The translations under genes were made by a program, and so were the position numbers. DNA of 41,086 bases from DAOTWP01 sp034435675 (GTDB lineage Bacteria > Chloroflexota > Anaerolineae > Aggregatilineales > Phototrophicaceae), in the NCBI GenBank assembly GCA_034435675.1, contig DAOTWP010000329.1, positions 1 through 41,086 on the forward strand, read 5' to 3'. The notes under the pieces were generated by a model, which saw only the letters and a program-made list of their open reading frames with translations, did not search any database and was not told the DNA's origin. Positions 17,639 through 26,080 of the stretch are shown here, piece by piece. The number at the start of each line of letters is the position of its first letter. Position 1 is the stretch's first letter.

Positions 17639-19354
17639 CTACGGCGCTGTGGTGTCCACCACTTCGTCCACTTCCAGCGTAAAGACGCCGCCTGCCAGCC
17701 CGTAACCGTTGATGCGCACGCGGTAGGTGCCGTCGGCAGGCAGGGTCGCTTGCAGCAGCGGGTTCAGGCTGCCCGCGCTGTCGTCTGCTTCGGCAAGCAC
17801 CGCGCCGTCAGGATCAACCAGCGCTGCCACCGGGTCAAAGCCAAGCTGCCCGGTCACGCGCACTTCGACCACCTGCCCGGCACGCCCCTGAAACGGATAG
17901 AAGACATAATCGCCGTCGGGCGCGGCGGCGTCCACTGTGAACAGCAGCACCCGCCCCGGCGGGATGGTCGGCGTGGGGGACTGCCGCGCATAACGCCAGA
18001 TCAACGTATACCCGCCGCTGCTGCTCGCCCCTGCCGCATTCACCCGCAGCAGATACTGCCCCGCCGCCGGGATGCGCACCCCGGCAAGCAGCGGATTGCG
18101 CCCGCCGCCGCTGTTGTCATCCACCGCCAGCAGGTCGCCGCTGTCCTGCCGCGCCAGTTCCAGCACGGGGTCGAACGTCGCGCTGTTCGCCGTCAGGCTG
18201 ACGATGATCTCATCGCCTGCTGCCAGCGCCAGTGTCCAGACATCGCGCAGCCCGCGCGGCAGGTCGTCCACCGTGTAGAACTGACCTTCCAGCGCCGCCC
18301 CGCGCTGCACATCGGCATATGCCGCGCCAACCCCGTAACCGATACTGTAATCGCCGGCGCTGCCCTCATCGCCAGAGACAATCACGATATACGCCCCCGT
18401 GCTGCTCACCGGCAGCAGCGGAATCAGCGCGCGCCCGCCGGTGGTGGCATCCTGCCAGGTGGCGCTGGCGACCAGTTCGCCGGATGGACCGAACACCTCC
18501 GCACGGGGCAGCAGGGACGCGCCCGGCTGGGGCGCTGGCTGGGGCGCAATGCCGATAGTAATCACCGCGCCCGCTTCGGCAAACAGGGAATGCTGGAAAA
18601 TGTCGCCGGGGTCCGCGATGCTGCCGACAACGGGTACAAACGGCGTCAGCGGCGTGCCCCGCGCGGCGCGCACCAGCGTGGGCGTAGGCTGCTCTGGCAG
18701 CGGCACAGCAGGCAGCGCCAGCGTTTGCGCAATCGGCGTGACCGGGAACGGCTCGGCAGCAGTGCGCAGCAGCACGCGATAATTGCCGGGCAGCGACCCA
18801 CCGCGCACCTGCACGCTGTACTGCCCATCCTGCGGCAGCGGCACATTGCGCAGCAGCGCATTGGGCATGCCCGCGCTGTTGTCGTCCACCGCCAGCGGCA
18901 CGCCCTGCGGCGCGCACAGGGTCACATAGGGATCCATGTCACCGGACAGGCGCGTGACTTCCAGCCAGAGATAGGCACCCGCCTGCCCGTCGAAGCGGTA
19001 GAGGTGCGGGCTGTCGCCGCGTCCGTAGCTCGTGCCCACTGGCGTCTCTGCTTCGAGCAGCGCGATAAAGCTGCCCTGACAGTCCTCGGAGCCGGTCACC
19101 GTCGGCACGCCGACCACCTCTGGCAGCGGGCTGGGGCTGGCGCTGGGCACCAGCGCGGCGGCGGTTGCCGTGCGTTCAATCGGCAGCGGGGTGGCAGTCT
19201 GGAGCACCGGCGTGGGGCTTGCCAGCACGGCAAGGGTTGGCAGTGCGGCGGCAGCCGCGTCGGTGTTGTTGTTCGTGCCGCCGTTCGCACCACATGCCGC
19301 CAACAGGCTGAGCAGCAGCACCCCCGCAAACGGCAGCAGCAGTCGTCGTAGCAT
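17639..19354 (-). CDS. Lipoprotein with repeated pre-peptidase C-terminal (PPC) domains
   Basis: 571 aa. The lipoprotein signal has lipobox LAAC with the modified Cys at 21. After a Thr/Pro/Ala linker come about four beta-sandwich repeats of the PPC type, each with a DD(N)S..G.N.LL...P.G.Y.V.V core: AVDDNSAGMPNALLRN, AVDDNSGGGRNPLLAG and EADDSAGSLNPLLQA are the clear ones. PPC domains usually accompany secreted peptidases, but no catalytic domain is present, so this is probably a binding or structural surface protein. The ATG at 19354 is preferred over that at 19360 because AAGGA is better spaced from it. A -10 (TATAAT) lies about 140 bp upstream. Confidence 0.82.
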   Translation of the reverse strand: MLRRLLLPFAGVLLLSLLAACGANGGTNNNTDAAAAALPTLAVLASPTPVLQTATPLPIERTATAAALVPSASPSPLPEVVGVPTVTGSEDCQGSFIALLEAETPVGTSYGRGDSPHLYRFDGQAGAYLWLEVTRLSGDMDPYVTLCAPQGVPLAVDDNSAGMPNALLRNVPLPQDGQYSVQVRGGSLPGNYRVLLRTAAEPFPVTPIAQTLALPAVPLPEQPTPTLVRAARGTPLTPFVPVVGSIADPGDIFQHSLFAEAGAVITIGIAPQPAPQPGASLLPRAEVFGPSGELVASATWQDATTGGRALIPLLPVSSTGAYIVIVSGDEGSAGDYSIGYGVGAAYADVQRGAALEGQFYTVDDLPRGLRDVWTLALAAGDEIIVSLTANSATFDPVLELARQDSGDLLAVDDNSGGGRNPLLAGVRIPAAGQYLLRVNAAGASSSGGYTLIWRYARQSPTPTIPPGRVLLFTVDAAAPDGDYVFYPFQGRAGQVVEVRVTGQLGFDPVAALVDPDGAVLAEADDSAGSLNPLLQATLPADGTYRVRINGYGLAGGVFTLEVDEVVDTTAP

Positions 19355-19492
19355 GGGCATCTTCCTTGTGGGGGTCACGCCAGCCACCGCCAGCGGGCAG
19401 CGGAAGGCATGCCGCGCCGAGTGGTGTAGGATTGTGTTCACTTCATCCATCGCTGGCTATCACTGAAATGAATCAGGGCATCACTGCGGGGC

Positions 19493-19498
19493 ATTATA
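19493..19498 (-). promoter_or_regulatory. Putative -10 box (TATAAT) for the PPC lipoprotein gene
   Basis: On the minus strand this reads TATAATGCCC. Two other minus-strand genes (29402 and 39039) have TATAATGCG upstream, so a shared -10 plus GC discriminator is likely. No clear -35 is seen. Confidence 0.4.
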
Positions 19499-19550
19499 AT
19501 ACAATTTGGATTTGGGATGTGTGTCAGCGCGACAGCAGCGCCCGCCAGCG

Positions 19551-19579
19551 CAGAGGGCACACACGCGGCATGCCCTCTG
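19551..19579 (-). terminator. Hairpin after the sugar-transporter operon
   Basis: A 9-bp perfect stem CAGAGGGCA / TGCCCTCTG with an 11-nt loop, 17 bp beyond the permease stop codon. No U-tract follows on the minus strand, so it may be a 3'-end stabiliser or a Rho-assisted stop rather than a classical terminator. Confidence 0.45.
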
Positions 19580-19595
19580 TGCAGCAGAGGCGCCC

Positions 19596-20861
19596 TTAGC
19601 GCAAACCACTCTGTTTCTGGCGGCTGCGCGAAATCGAGTCGAGAATCACCGCTGCCAGCAGCACCAGCGCCGTCACGATCAGCTTGACGCCTGCCGAAAG
19701 TCCCAGCAGACCCATGCCGTTATCCACCGACGCGATCACCGCCGCGCCGAGAATGGCATTCGACACCCTGCCGCTGCCCCCGAACAGGCTCGTCCCGCCA
19801 ATCACCGCCGCCGCGATAGAGTTCAGCAGCAGGTCACCGCCGCCGGCGTTGGTCGCCACCGAACCGAGCCGCGCCGCCAGAATCACGCCGCCAAAGCCCG
19901 CCATCAAACTGGAGAGCATGAAAACGATGATGCGGATGCGTTCTGTCGGGATACCCGCGCGCCGCGCGGCTTCTTTGTTGCCGCCCACCGCGTAGACATA
20001 GCGCCCGAAGCGCGTGCGGTTCGCCAGGTAGCTGAGCACACCCAGCAGCAGCAGCATGACCACACCCGCCATCGGCACCCCGCGATCCAGATTGCAGATG
20101 TACACGGCGCCGGCGATCAGCGCCGCCAGCCCGCCTACCTGCATCCAAAAAATGGGCATTGGCTTTGCCGCCAGCCCCTTCTGCAGGCGCGAGCGCATGC
20201 CCAGATACTGCGCCAGCGCAAAGAAGCCGACAAACAGCGCGCCTGCGCCCCAGCCCACCTCTGGCGGCAGGAACGAACGAGTCAACCCCAGAATCGGCGA
20301 ATCGCGCGGGATGTTCACCGTGCCCGCGCCGCCAATCAGGATCAGCACCGCGCCGCTCCACGCCAGGAAACCCGCCAGCGTGACGACAAAGGCAGGCAGT
20401 TGGAAGAAGGTGATAATCCAGCCGTGCAGCCCACCGATCAGCAGCGCCGCCAGCAGCGCAATGCCCAGCGCCGCAAACCAGGGCAGCGCCGGAACCCATT
20501 CGGGCCAGTCGGCGGGTGGGCGCAGCAGCAGCGCCATCAGCACGGCGGCAACCGCGCTCACGTAACTGATCGACAGGTCAATCTCGCCCAGCAGCAGCAC
20601 ATAAACGACGCCATAGGCAATCGTGGTAATGCCCGCCATCTGGATAATCAACTGCACCAGATTGCGCGCCGTGAGGAAATTCTCGTTCTGAGTCTGGAAA
20701 AAGAACGCGATGGCAATAAGACCGATGATGATCGGCAGCGCCCCCAGATCGCCCGCGCCCAAACGGCGCAGATACGCCCGCAGAAAGTCCTGCGTGCTCT
20801 GGGCATTCTGGCTGGCGAGCAGTGGGTTGTCCTGATTCAGGTTGGGTTGTTTGGCGCTCAT
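19596..20861 (-). CDS. Sugar ABC transporter permease (XylH-like)
   Basis: 421 aa with around ten hydrophobic segments and a polar N-terminal tail of about 40 residues. FLTARNLVQLIIQMAGITTIAYG and GEIDLSISYVSAVAA match the BPD_transp_2/XylH family, as does the conserved loop GGNKEAARRAGIPTERI, which contacts the ATPase. It forms the membrane channel for the binding protein at 21798 and the ATPase at 20858. The start ATG overlaps the ATPase stop codon by four bases (ATGA), which implies translational coupling. Last gene of the operon. Confidence 0.93.
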   Translation of the reverse strand: MSAKQPNLNQDNPLLASQNAQSTQDFLRAYLRRLGAGDLGALPIIIGLIAIAFFFQTQNENFLTARNLVQLIIQMAGITTIAYGVVYVLLLGEIDLSISYVSAVAAVLMALLLRPPADWPEWVPALPWFAALGIALLAALLIGGLHGWIITFFQLPAFVVTLAGFLAWSGAVLILIGGAGTVNIPRDSPILGLTRSFLPPEVGWGAGALFVGFFALAQYLGMRSRLQKGLAAKPMPIFWMQVGGLAALIAGAVYICNLDRGVPMAGVVMLLLLGVLSYLANRTRFGRYVYAVGGNKEAARRAGIPTERIRIIVFMLSSLMAGFGGVILAARLGSVATNAGGGDLLLNSIAAAVIGGTSLFGGSGRVSNAILGAAVIASVDNGMGLLGLSAGVKLIVTALVLLAAVILDSISRSRQKQSGLR

Positions 20862-21628
20862 GATGAATTCTGCATCCCTGGCACATGTTGCAGCTTTCCA
20901 GCGGTAATTGCCTCGACGACTTCCTGCTGGTTGGTTTCCTGCGCCATCAGTTCCGCCACCCGTTCGCCCAGCCGCATGACGGTGATGCGGTCGGCAACTT
21001 CAAAGATGTCATGCAGGTTGTGCGAAATGATAATCACCGCCAGCCCTTTTTCCGCCAGCCGCCGCACCAGATCAAGCACCTGCCGGGTCTGTGCCACACC
21101 CAGCGCTGCCGTCGGCTCATCCAAAATCACCAGCCGCGAATTCCACATGACGGCTTTGGCAACCGCGATTGCCTGCCGCTGACCGCCGGACAGCCCGGCG
21201 ACGAGCTGGCGCACCGAGCGCAGGGTCGTCACCGAAAGCGAGCTGAGTGTTTCGATACAGGCGCGTTCCATACTCAGCTCATCGAGCTGGAAGAACCCGC
21301 TGGTGCGTTCGCGCCCCAAAAACATATTGGCGACCACATCCAGATTATCCGCCAGCGCCAGATCCTGGTACACGACTTCGATACCCAGTGCCGAGCAGTC
21401 GCGCGGGCTGTGAATATGCGCGCGGCGTCCGTCAAAGCGGATTTCGCCTTCGTCAAAGGTATGAATTCCGGCGATGCCTTTAATCAGCGTGGATTTGCCC
21501 GCGCCGTTGTCCCCCACCAGCGCCATAACTTCCCCGGTGAAGGAACGAAAATCAACTTTGGTTAACGCCTGCACCGCGCCAAAGCGCTTGGAGACGCCGA
21601 TGGTTTCAAGTAAGGGTTGATCAGGCAT
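20858..21628 (-). CDS. Sugar ABC transporter ATPase (XylG-like, single domain)
   Basis: 256 aa from the ATG at 21628. Walker A GDNGAGKST (39-47), Q-loop Q88, signature LSGGQ (146-150), Walker B LVILDEP (167-173) and switch His203 are all present, so it should hydrolyse ATP. E. coli XylG and its relatives are double-length (about 510 aa); this one has a single cassette and would work as a homodimer. In-frame ATGs at 21643 and further upstream exist without clear ribosome-binding sites; 21628 fits family starts best. It lies between the binding-protein and permease genes. Confidence 0.92.
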   Translation of the reverse strand: MPDQPLLETIGVSKRFGAVQALTKVDFRSFTGEVMALVGDNGAGKSTLIKGIAGIHTFDEGEIRFDGRRAHIHSPRDCSALGIEVVYQDLALADNLDVVANMFLGRERTSGFFQLDELSMERACIETLSSLSVTTLRSVRQLVAGLSGGQRQAIAVAKAVMWNSRLVILDEPTAALGVAQTRQVLDLVRRLAEKGLAVIIISHNLHDIFEVADRITVMRLGERVAELMAQETNQQEVVEAITAGKLQHVPGMQNSS

Positions 21629-21665
21629 AATTGATTGTCTCATCTTTAACATGCCGGCTATCAAA

Positions 21666-21697
21666 CGCGGGGATACCACCATTGCGGCATCCCCGCG
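21666..21697 (-). promoter_or_regulatory. Intergenic hairpin between binding-protein and ATPase genes
   Basis: A 9-bp perfect stem CGCGGGGAT / ATCCCCGCG with a 14-nt loop in the 169-bp spacer. Similar structures downstream of ABC binding-protein genes protect the upstream mRNA and let the binding protein be made in excess. That role here is inference. Confidence 0.5.
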
Positions 21698-21797
21698 GGC
21701 GCACTTGCGTGCAGCCTATTCGTGCTGGTGATTTATTACCGGACGCCGCCAGAACAGCGCCCCGCAACTTACGACGAACAGGCGTGGATCACCGGCG

Positions 21798-22916
21798 CTA
21801 GCTGCCGGCTTCGGTCGCTTCGGGTGTGGCTTCCATAAACGCTTCGGGCGGGCAGAACTGCTCAAATTCGTCCACGCAGATTTCTTCCCACGTGCGGAAA
21901 CCGTCAGCAATCACGGTCTCGCCAATGTTGTCTGCGGTCACCGACACCGGCACCAGCAGCACCGACGGAATATCGTTGATACCGTTGTTGACTGCGCCCG
22001 TAACCATCATCGAGGTGTCTTCGCCGCGCAGGATGGCGATTGCCAGTGCCGCTGCCGCTTCTGCTTCAGCGCGGATCGCCTTATAGACAGTCATGCTCTG
22101 CCGCCCGGCGAGGATGTTCTGGATACCGCCAACGGTGGCATCCTGCCCGGTGACCGGAATATAGGGCAGACCCTGGTTTTCCAGCGCGCCGATGACTGCA
22201 CCCGCCAGCCCGTCGTTCGCAGCGATTGCCGCGTCAATGTCGCCGCCGGCAGCCGTAAGCATCTGCTCAAAGATCACCAGCGCCTGCTGGTTGTCCCAGT
22301 CCGGCACCGACTGGTCGTCCACTTCGACCCATTCGCCGCTTTCAAACAGCGGGTTGATGACCGAATCATAGCCATTCTTGAACAGTGTGGCGTTGTTATC
22401 TGTCGGGGAGCCGTTCAGCACGGCAACGCGCACGGGCGCTTCCAGACCGGCGGCTTCAACGGCGGCGACCAGTCCTTCACCCTGCAGGCGACCCACTGAT
22501 TCGTTGTCGAAGCTGACATAGAAGTCCGCGCCAGGACCTTCAATCGTCAGGCGGTCATAGTCAATCACGGCGACACCCGCTTCGCGTGCCAGTTCAATGA
22601 TCTGCGCGCCGCTGCCGCTGTCCAGGTTGACCAGCAGGATCACCCGTGCCCCGTTGGTGATCGCCTGTTCCGCCTGGGTGAGCTGGTTGTTGGCATCGCC
22701 TTCGGCATTGACAATCGTGTAATCAACCCCGGCTGCCTCAAAGGCGGCAGCGAGGAAACGGCGGTCATCTGCTTCCCAGCGGGCGGAGGAGGCGCTGTCC
22801 GGCAGGAGGACGGCAATGCTGCCTTCTGAGTCCTGGGCGGTGGCGACGATCGGCAGGGAGGTTGCCAGCACCAGCAGCAGGCTGAGTACAAATAAAATCA
22901 GACGTGACTTACGCAT
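21798..22916 (-). CDS. Sugar ABC transporter substrate-binding protein (XylF-like)
   Basis: 372 aa. The signal peptide (about 1-27, ending VATA-QDS) directs export; no lipobox is seen. The mature part has two Rossmann-like lobes of the periplasmic-binding-protein type. VAVIDYDRLTIEGPGADFYVSFDNESVGRLQG closely follows the xylose-binding XylF pattern, and NDGLAGAVIGALENQGL plus PVTGQDATVGGIQNILAGRQSMTVYK follow in the usual order. D-xylose or a related pentose is the likely ligand, by family. A strong ribosome-binding site AGAGG lies upstream of the ATG at 22916. First gene of the operon. Confidence 0.92.
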   Translation of the reverse strand: MRKSRLILFVLSLLLVLATSLPIVATAQDSEGSIAVLLPDSASSARWEADDRRFLAAAFEAAGVDYTIVNAEGDANNQLTQAEQAITNGARVILLVNLDSGSGAQIIELAREAGVAVIDYDRLTIEGPGADFYVSFDNESVGRLQGEGLVAAVEAAGLEAPVRVAVLNGSPTDNNATLFKNGYDSVINPLFESGEWVEVDDQSVPDWDNQQALVIFEQMLTAAGGDIDAAIAANDGLAGAVIGALENQGLPYIPVTGQDATVGGIQNILAGRQSMTVYKAIRAEAEAAAALAIAILRGEDTSMMVTGAVNNGINDIPSVLLVPVSVTADNIGETVIADGFRTWEEICVDEFEQFCPPEAFMEATPEATEAGS

Positions 22917-23441
22917 AGTTTACCTCTTAGCTTTTTAGAATTGTGAGAACGGATTTAGTCAAAGTGCGAAAATCATCCGGCAGCACCGGTGATCTCAGGC
23001 GCGCACTTTCGGCGAGCCACACAAGCCGCCTGAAAAGCACATATTGTTGGTGGCTTAAAGCAGGTGCAGCTGCGGTGAAGTATTTAGAAGCTTGAGTCGA
23101 TCCTTCCCTCCTGGCATCACAGGTTCGCTGGCGCGCAAAATGTGGTTCGCACCCTAGACGCGAAAACCCCAAAGGGTCAATAAAGGATTATAGCGCGACT
23201 ATCTGAAGTTGTAAAAAATTCCTCCGGGCGGGGCAACGGGGCGGCACACAGCCAGCAGCGCAACCCGATGCCCTGCATCTGCGTTCATATATGCAGTGGT
23301 CTGAAAGCGCCCACTGGCGGGCGAAGGCGCGTCCGCCACAGCGGGATTTTTTCGCAGGAACGGAGGTGGCGGGGCGCAGCATGCTACGCCCTGCTTTCGG
23401 ACAGTTATCCTGGCAGTGGCAGCAGAGAACAGCAGGCGGGG
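22917..23441. other. 525-bp divergent intergenic region
   Basis: Spacer between the sugar-binding protein gene and the EcsC-like gene. It holds a GGGCGCAGCATGCTACGCCC near-palindrome at 23372-23391 of the dispersed hairpin family. No gene is supported. Regulatory sites for the sugar operon would be expected here, but no operator I can name is visible. Confidence 0.5.
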
Positions 23442-24332
23442 ATGATGGACATTCGGGCAAGGCTTCAGGAACAGTTGACCAGCGCGATTATGAACGGCTT
23501 CGCGCAGTTGGGCGGCGACCCGCTGGACGCGATTCGGCTGGCGCAGACATTTGCAACGCAGGAGGACTGGATCAAGCAGGAGACGAGCAAAGTCGCGCTG
23601 GCGGGCGGCGCGGGGGCGCTGCTGCCGGGCATGGCAGCGCTGACTCTGCCTGCGGGCATTGCCTATCTGCTGCGCAAGATCGCTACGATGAGCTGGGGCG
23701 TGGGGGCACACAGCGGTGTTTATGTGCTCGAAGGCGAACCGTCGTCCGACCTGATCAACATCCTGACGCTGTGGGTCAACGAGAACCAGCCGGACACCGT
23801 GCTGGAACGCCGCGCGCTGCATCTCAGCGCCTTTGCCTATGCCCAGACGACAGCCGGGCACGCGCACCTGGATACCCTGCTGGCACACGCGCCGGAACTG
23901 GGACTGGACAGCACCACGCGCAACACGCTGACAGCGCTGCGCACGGTGGTAGACGCCTATGCCGAGTCGCCGCAGGGCTACGCGCTGGTGCGGGCGGTGG
24001 CGGGCAAAGCCGCGGCGGAGCAGGCGCTGCACGATGCACAGGCACGGCTGGGCGACAGCGCCATGCGCGTGCGCTTCAATGTGGCGAACCCCGGCGAGTC
24101 GCTGGTCAAAGCTGTTGAGGGCAGGATGCGCATTACCCGCGCGCTGGCAGAGCAGATTGCGCTGCAAATTCTGCTGAGCCTGCCGCTGCGGGTGATCATC
24201 ACCGCGCTGCCGGTGGTCGGGGCGCTGCTCAACGCCGTAATCAGCGCGCAGTTCCTGCAAGGCGTAGGCGACAGCGCCGTGCGTTATTATGCGGACGCGC
24301 TGACGGCGGATGAACTGCGCGGGTTGGGGTGA
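23442..24332 (+). CDS. EcsC-like hydrophobic protein
   Basis: 296 aa from the ATG at 23442 (a second ATG is at 23445), preceded by GGCGGGG. It has hydrophobic stretches near 50-80 (VALAGGAGALLPGMAALTLPAGIAYLL) and 230-260. The C-terminal ITALPVVGALLNAVISAQFL...VRYYADALTADEL resembles the EcsC family, whose members are linked to ABC transport and secretion in Bacillus but are poorly understood. The family assignment is by eye and only moderate. It stands alone between two minus-strand operons. Confidence 0.65.
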   Translation: MMDIRARLQEQLTSAIMNGFAQLGGDPLDAIRLAQTFATQEDWIKQETSKVALAGGAGALLPGMAALTLPAGIAYLLRKIATMSWGVGAHSGVYVLEGEPSSDLINILTLWVNENQPDTVLERRALHLSAFAYAQTTAGHAHLDTLLAHAPELGLDSTTRNTLTALRTVVDAYAESPQGYALVRAVAGKAAAEQALHDAQARLGDSAMRVRFNVANPGESLVKAVEGRMRITRALAEQIALQILLSLPLRVIITALPVVGALLNAVISAQFLQGVGDSAVRYYADALTADELRGLG

Positions 24333-24424
24333 GTGGGAATGTGGGGTTGCAGCAGACCACACCCCTATGGGCTGGCAAGGGGGCTTCGGCTGCAACAACG
24401 CGAACCCGCCGGGAGGATAAAATC

Positions 24425-24508
24425 ATGAGCGCGCTGCCCATGTCAGCAGCAGCCATCCGGTTGTTCAGGGCGTTTCACCAGGGCGACCACGGGCTGCGGT
24501 GGACGGGT
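24425..24508 (+). other. Possible truncated gene start running into hutH antisense
   Basis: GGGAGGATAAAATC places an excellent ribosome-binding site before the ATG at 24425. The frame reads MSALPMSAAAIRLFRAF and then enters antisense hutH, where the translation looks like a shadow. Either a short real peptide or the remnant of a gene lost when the hut operon arrived. Confidence 0.25.
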
Positions 24509-26080
24509 TCACACGCCGACCGCCTCGACCACGCGCCCATGTTTGACCAACTGGCGCACTGCCTCCATATACCGGTACATCACCGTGTCTTCCTCGATGA
24601 ACGGCACATGCTGGCGGATCAGGTCATAGACCGGCTGTGTGCCGCGCCCCAGCCGCGCCCCCGGTGGTGTCGCTTCTTTGCGAAAATCCACCCCCTGCGC
24701 CGCTGCCATCAACTCAATTGCCAGAATGCGCTCCACGTTGTTGAGAATGCGCCGCGCCTTGAGCGCCGCCGTACAGCCCATGCTGACATGATCTTCCACA
24801 TTGGCGGACGTGGGAATCGTGTCCACGCTGGCGGGATGTGCCAGCACCTTGCTTTCGGTTGCCAGCGCCGCCGCTGTGTACTGCACGATCATGAAACCGG
24901 AATTCAGCCCGCCGTCGCGCGTTAGAAATGCGGGCAGCGTGTGCGTGTTGGATGCCTCGTCAATCAGCCGCATGATGCGCCGTTCGGAGATATTGCCCAG
25001 TTCGCTCATGGCAAGTCCCAGATAATCCATGCAGATCGCCAATGGTTCGCCGTGAAAATTGCCACCGGACAGCACAGTAATCTCGTCTGTGGCGTCATCC
25101 ACGAAAATCAGCGGGTTATCCGTCACCGCGTTGAGTTCAATTTCCATCACCCAGCGCGCATAGGCAATCGCATCACGCACCGCCCCGTGTACCTGCGGGA
25201 TGCAGCGCAGCGTGTAGGCGTCCTGAATGTTGGCGGGGTCATACGTGCGGGTGAACTGGCTGCCTTCCAGCAGGGCGCGCAGATACGCTGCGCAGTCCTC
25301 CTGCCGGGGGAACGGGCGCAGGCGGTGAATGCGGGCGTCGAACGCCAGCGGCGTGCCGTTGAGCGCTTCGAGGCTCAGGCAGCCCGCGATGTCCGCCGCT
25401 TTGCTGAGCATTTCGGCGCGGCAGGTTTCCAGCGTGCCGATGGCGCACATCACCGCCGTGCCGTTGGTCAGCGCCAGCCCTTCTTTTGCCGCCAGCACAC
25501 GCGGTGCCAGCCCGGCGCGGCGCAGCGCCGCCCCCCCCGGCAAAAGCTCACCCTGATATTCCGCCTCGCCTTCGCCAATGAGCACCAGACTCATGTGCGC
25601 CAGTGGGGCAAGGTCGCCGCTGGCACCCAGCGAGCCTTTTTCGGGGATGACCGGATGCACGCCGTGATTGAGCATATCCAGCAGAAGCTGCAAGGTTTCA
25701 AGCCGGATGCCCGAATGCCCTCTGGCGAGTGTATTGGCGCGGATCAGCATGATGGCGCGCACGTTGGGTTTGTCGAACGGGTCACCGACGCCGACTGCAT
25801 GGCTGACGATGATGTTGCGCTGGAGCTTTTCGACCTGCTCCGGCGCGATAATGCGGTCCTTGAACGCGCCAAAACCGGTCGTGATGCCGTAAGCCACCGT
25901 GCCCTGCGCGATCAGCCGCCGCACTGCCTCTGCCGCCCGCATCACCTGCGCCTGTGCCTGCGGGCTGAGTTCCACACGCGGCGCACCAGGCGCGCCATAG
26001 GCGATGGCGGCAACCTGCTCAATCGTCAGGCTGCTGCCGTCCAGCACGACCGGCGGCGTCGGGTCAACTGCCGTCGTCAT
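24509..26080 (-). CDS. hutH: Histidine ammonia-lyase
   Basis: 523 aa, usual length. It deaminates L-histidine to urocanate, the first step of histidine degradation. The self-processed MIO cofactor triad A153-S154-G155 lies in KGSLGASGDLAPLAH, and the catalytic Tyr is in YGITTGFG (64-71). Its ATG (26080) overlaps the hutI stop by four bases (ATGA), so translation is coupled. Last gene of the hutU-hutI-hutH operon. It could in principle be a related aromatic ammonia-lyase, but the linkage to hutU and hutI settles the assignment. Confidence 0.97.
   Translation of the reverse strand: MTTAVDPTPPVVLDGSSLTIEQVAAIAYGAPGAPRVELSPQAQAQVMRAAEAVRRLIAQGTVAYGITTGFGAFKDRIIAPEQVEKLQRNIIVSHAVGVGDPFDKPNVRAIMLIRANTLARGHSGIRLETLQLLLDMLNHGVHPVIPEKGSLGASGDLAPLAHMSLVLIGEGEAEYQGELLPGGAALRRAGLAPRVLAAKEGLALTNGTAVMCAIGTLETCRAEMLSKAADIAGCLSLEALNGTPLAFDARIHRLRPFPRQEDCAAYLRALLEGSQFTRTYDPANIQDAYTLRCIPQVHGAVRDAIAYARWVMEIELNAVTDNPLIFVDDATDEITVLSGGNFHGEPLAICMDYLGLAMSELGNISERRIMRLIDEASNTHTLPAFLTRDGGLNSGFMIVQYTAAALATESKVLAHPASVDTIPTSANVEDHVSMGCTAALKARRILNNVERILAIELMAAAQGVDFRKEATPPGARLGRGTQPVYDLIRQHVPFIEEDTVMYRYMEAVRQLVKHGRVVEAVGV

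Noticed and set aside
17591..19351. 586-codon open frame opposite the PPC lipoprotein
   Set aside because: No recognisable domain and Arg/His/Gln-rich composition; the minus strand has a lipobox and repeated PPC cores.
19506..21182. 558-codon open frame opposite the sugar permease and ATPase
   Set aside because: It crosses two well-supported genes antisense and has shadow composition.
23199..24398. 399-codon minus-strand frame opposite the EcsC-like gene
   Set aside because: Shadow composition, no ribosome-binding site; the + frame has hydrophobic segments and a good start.
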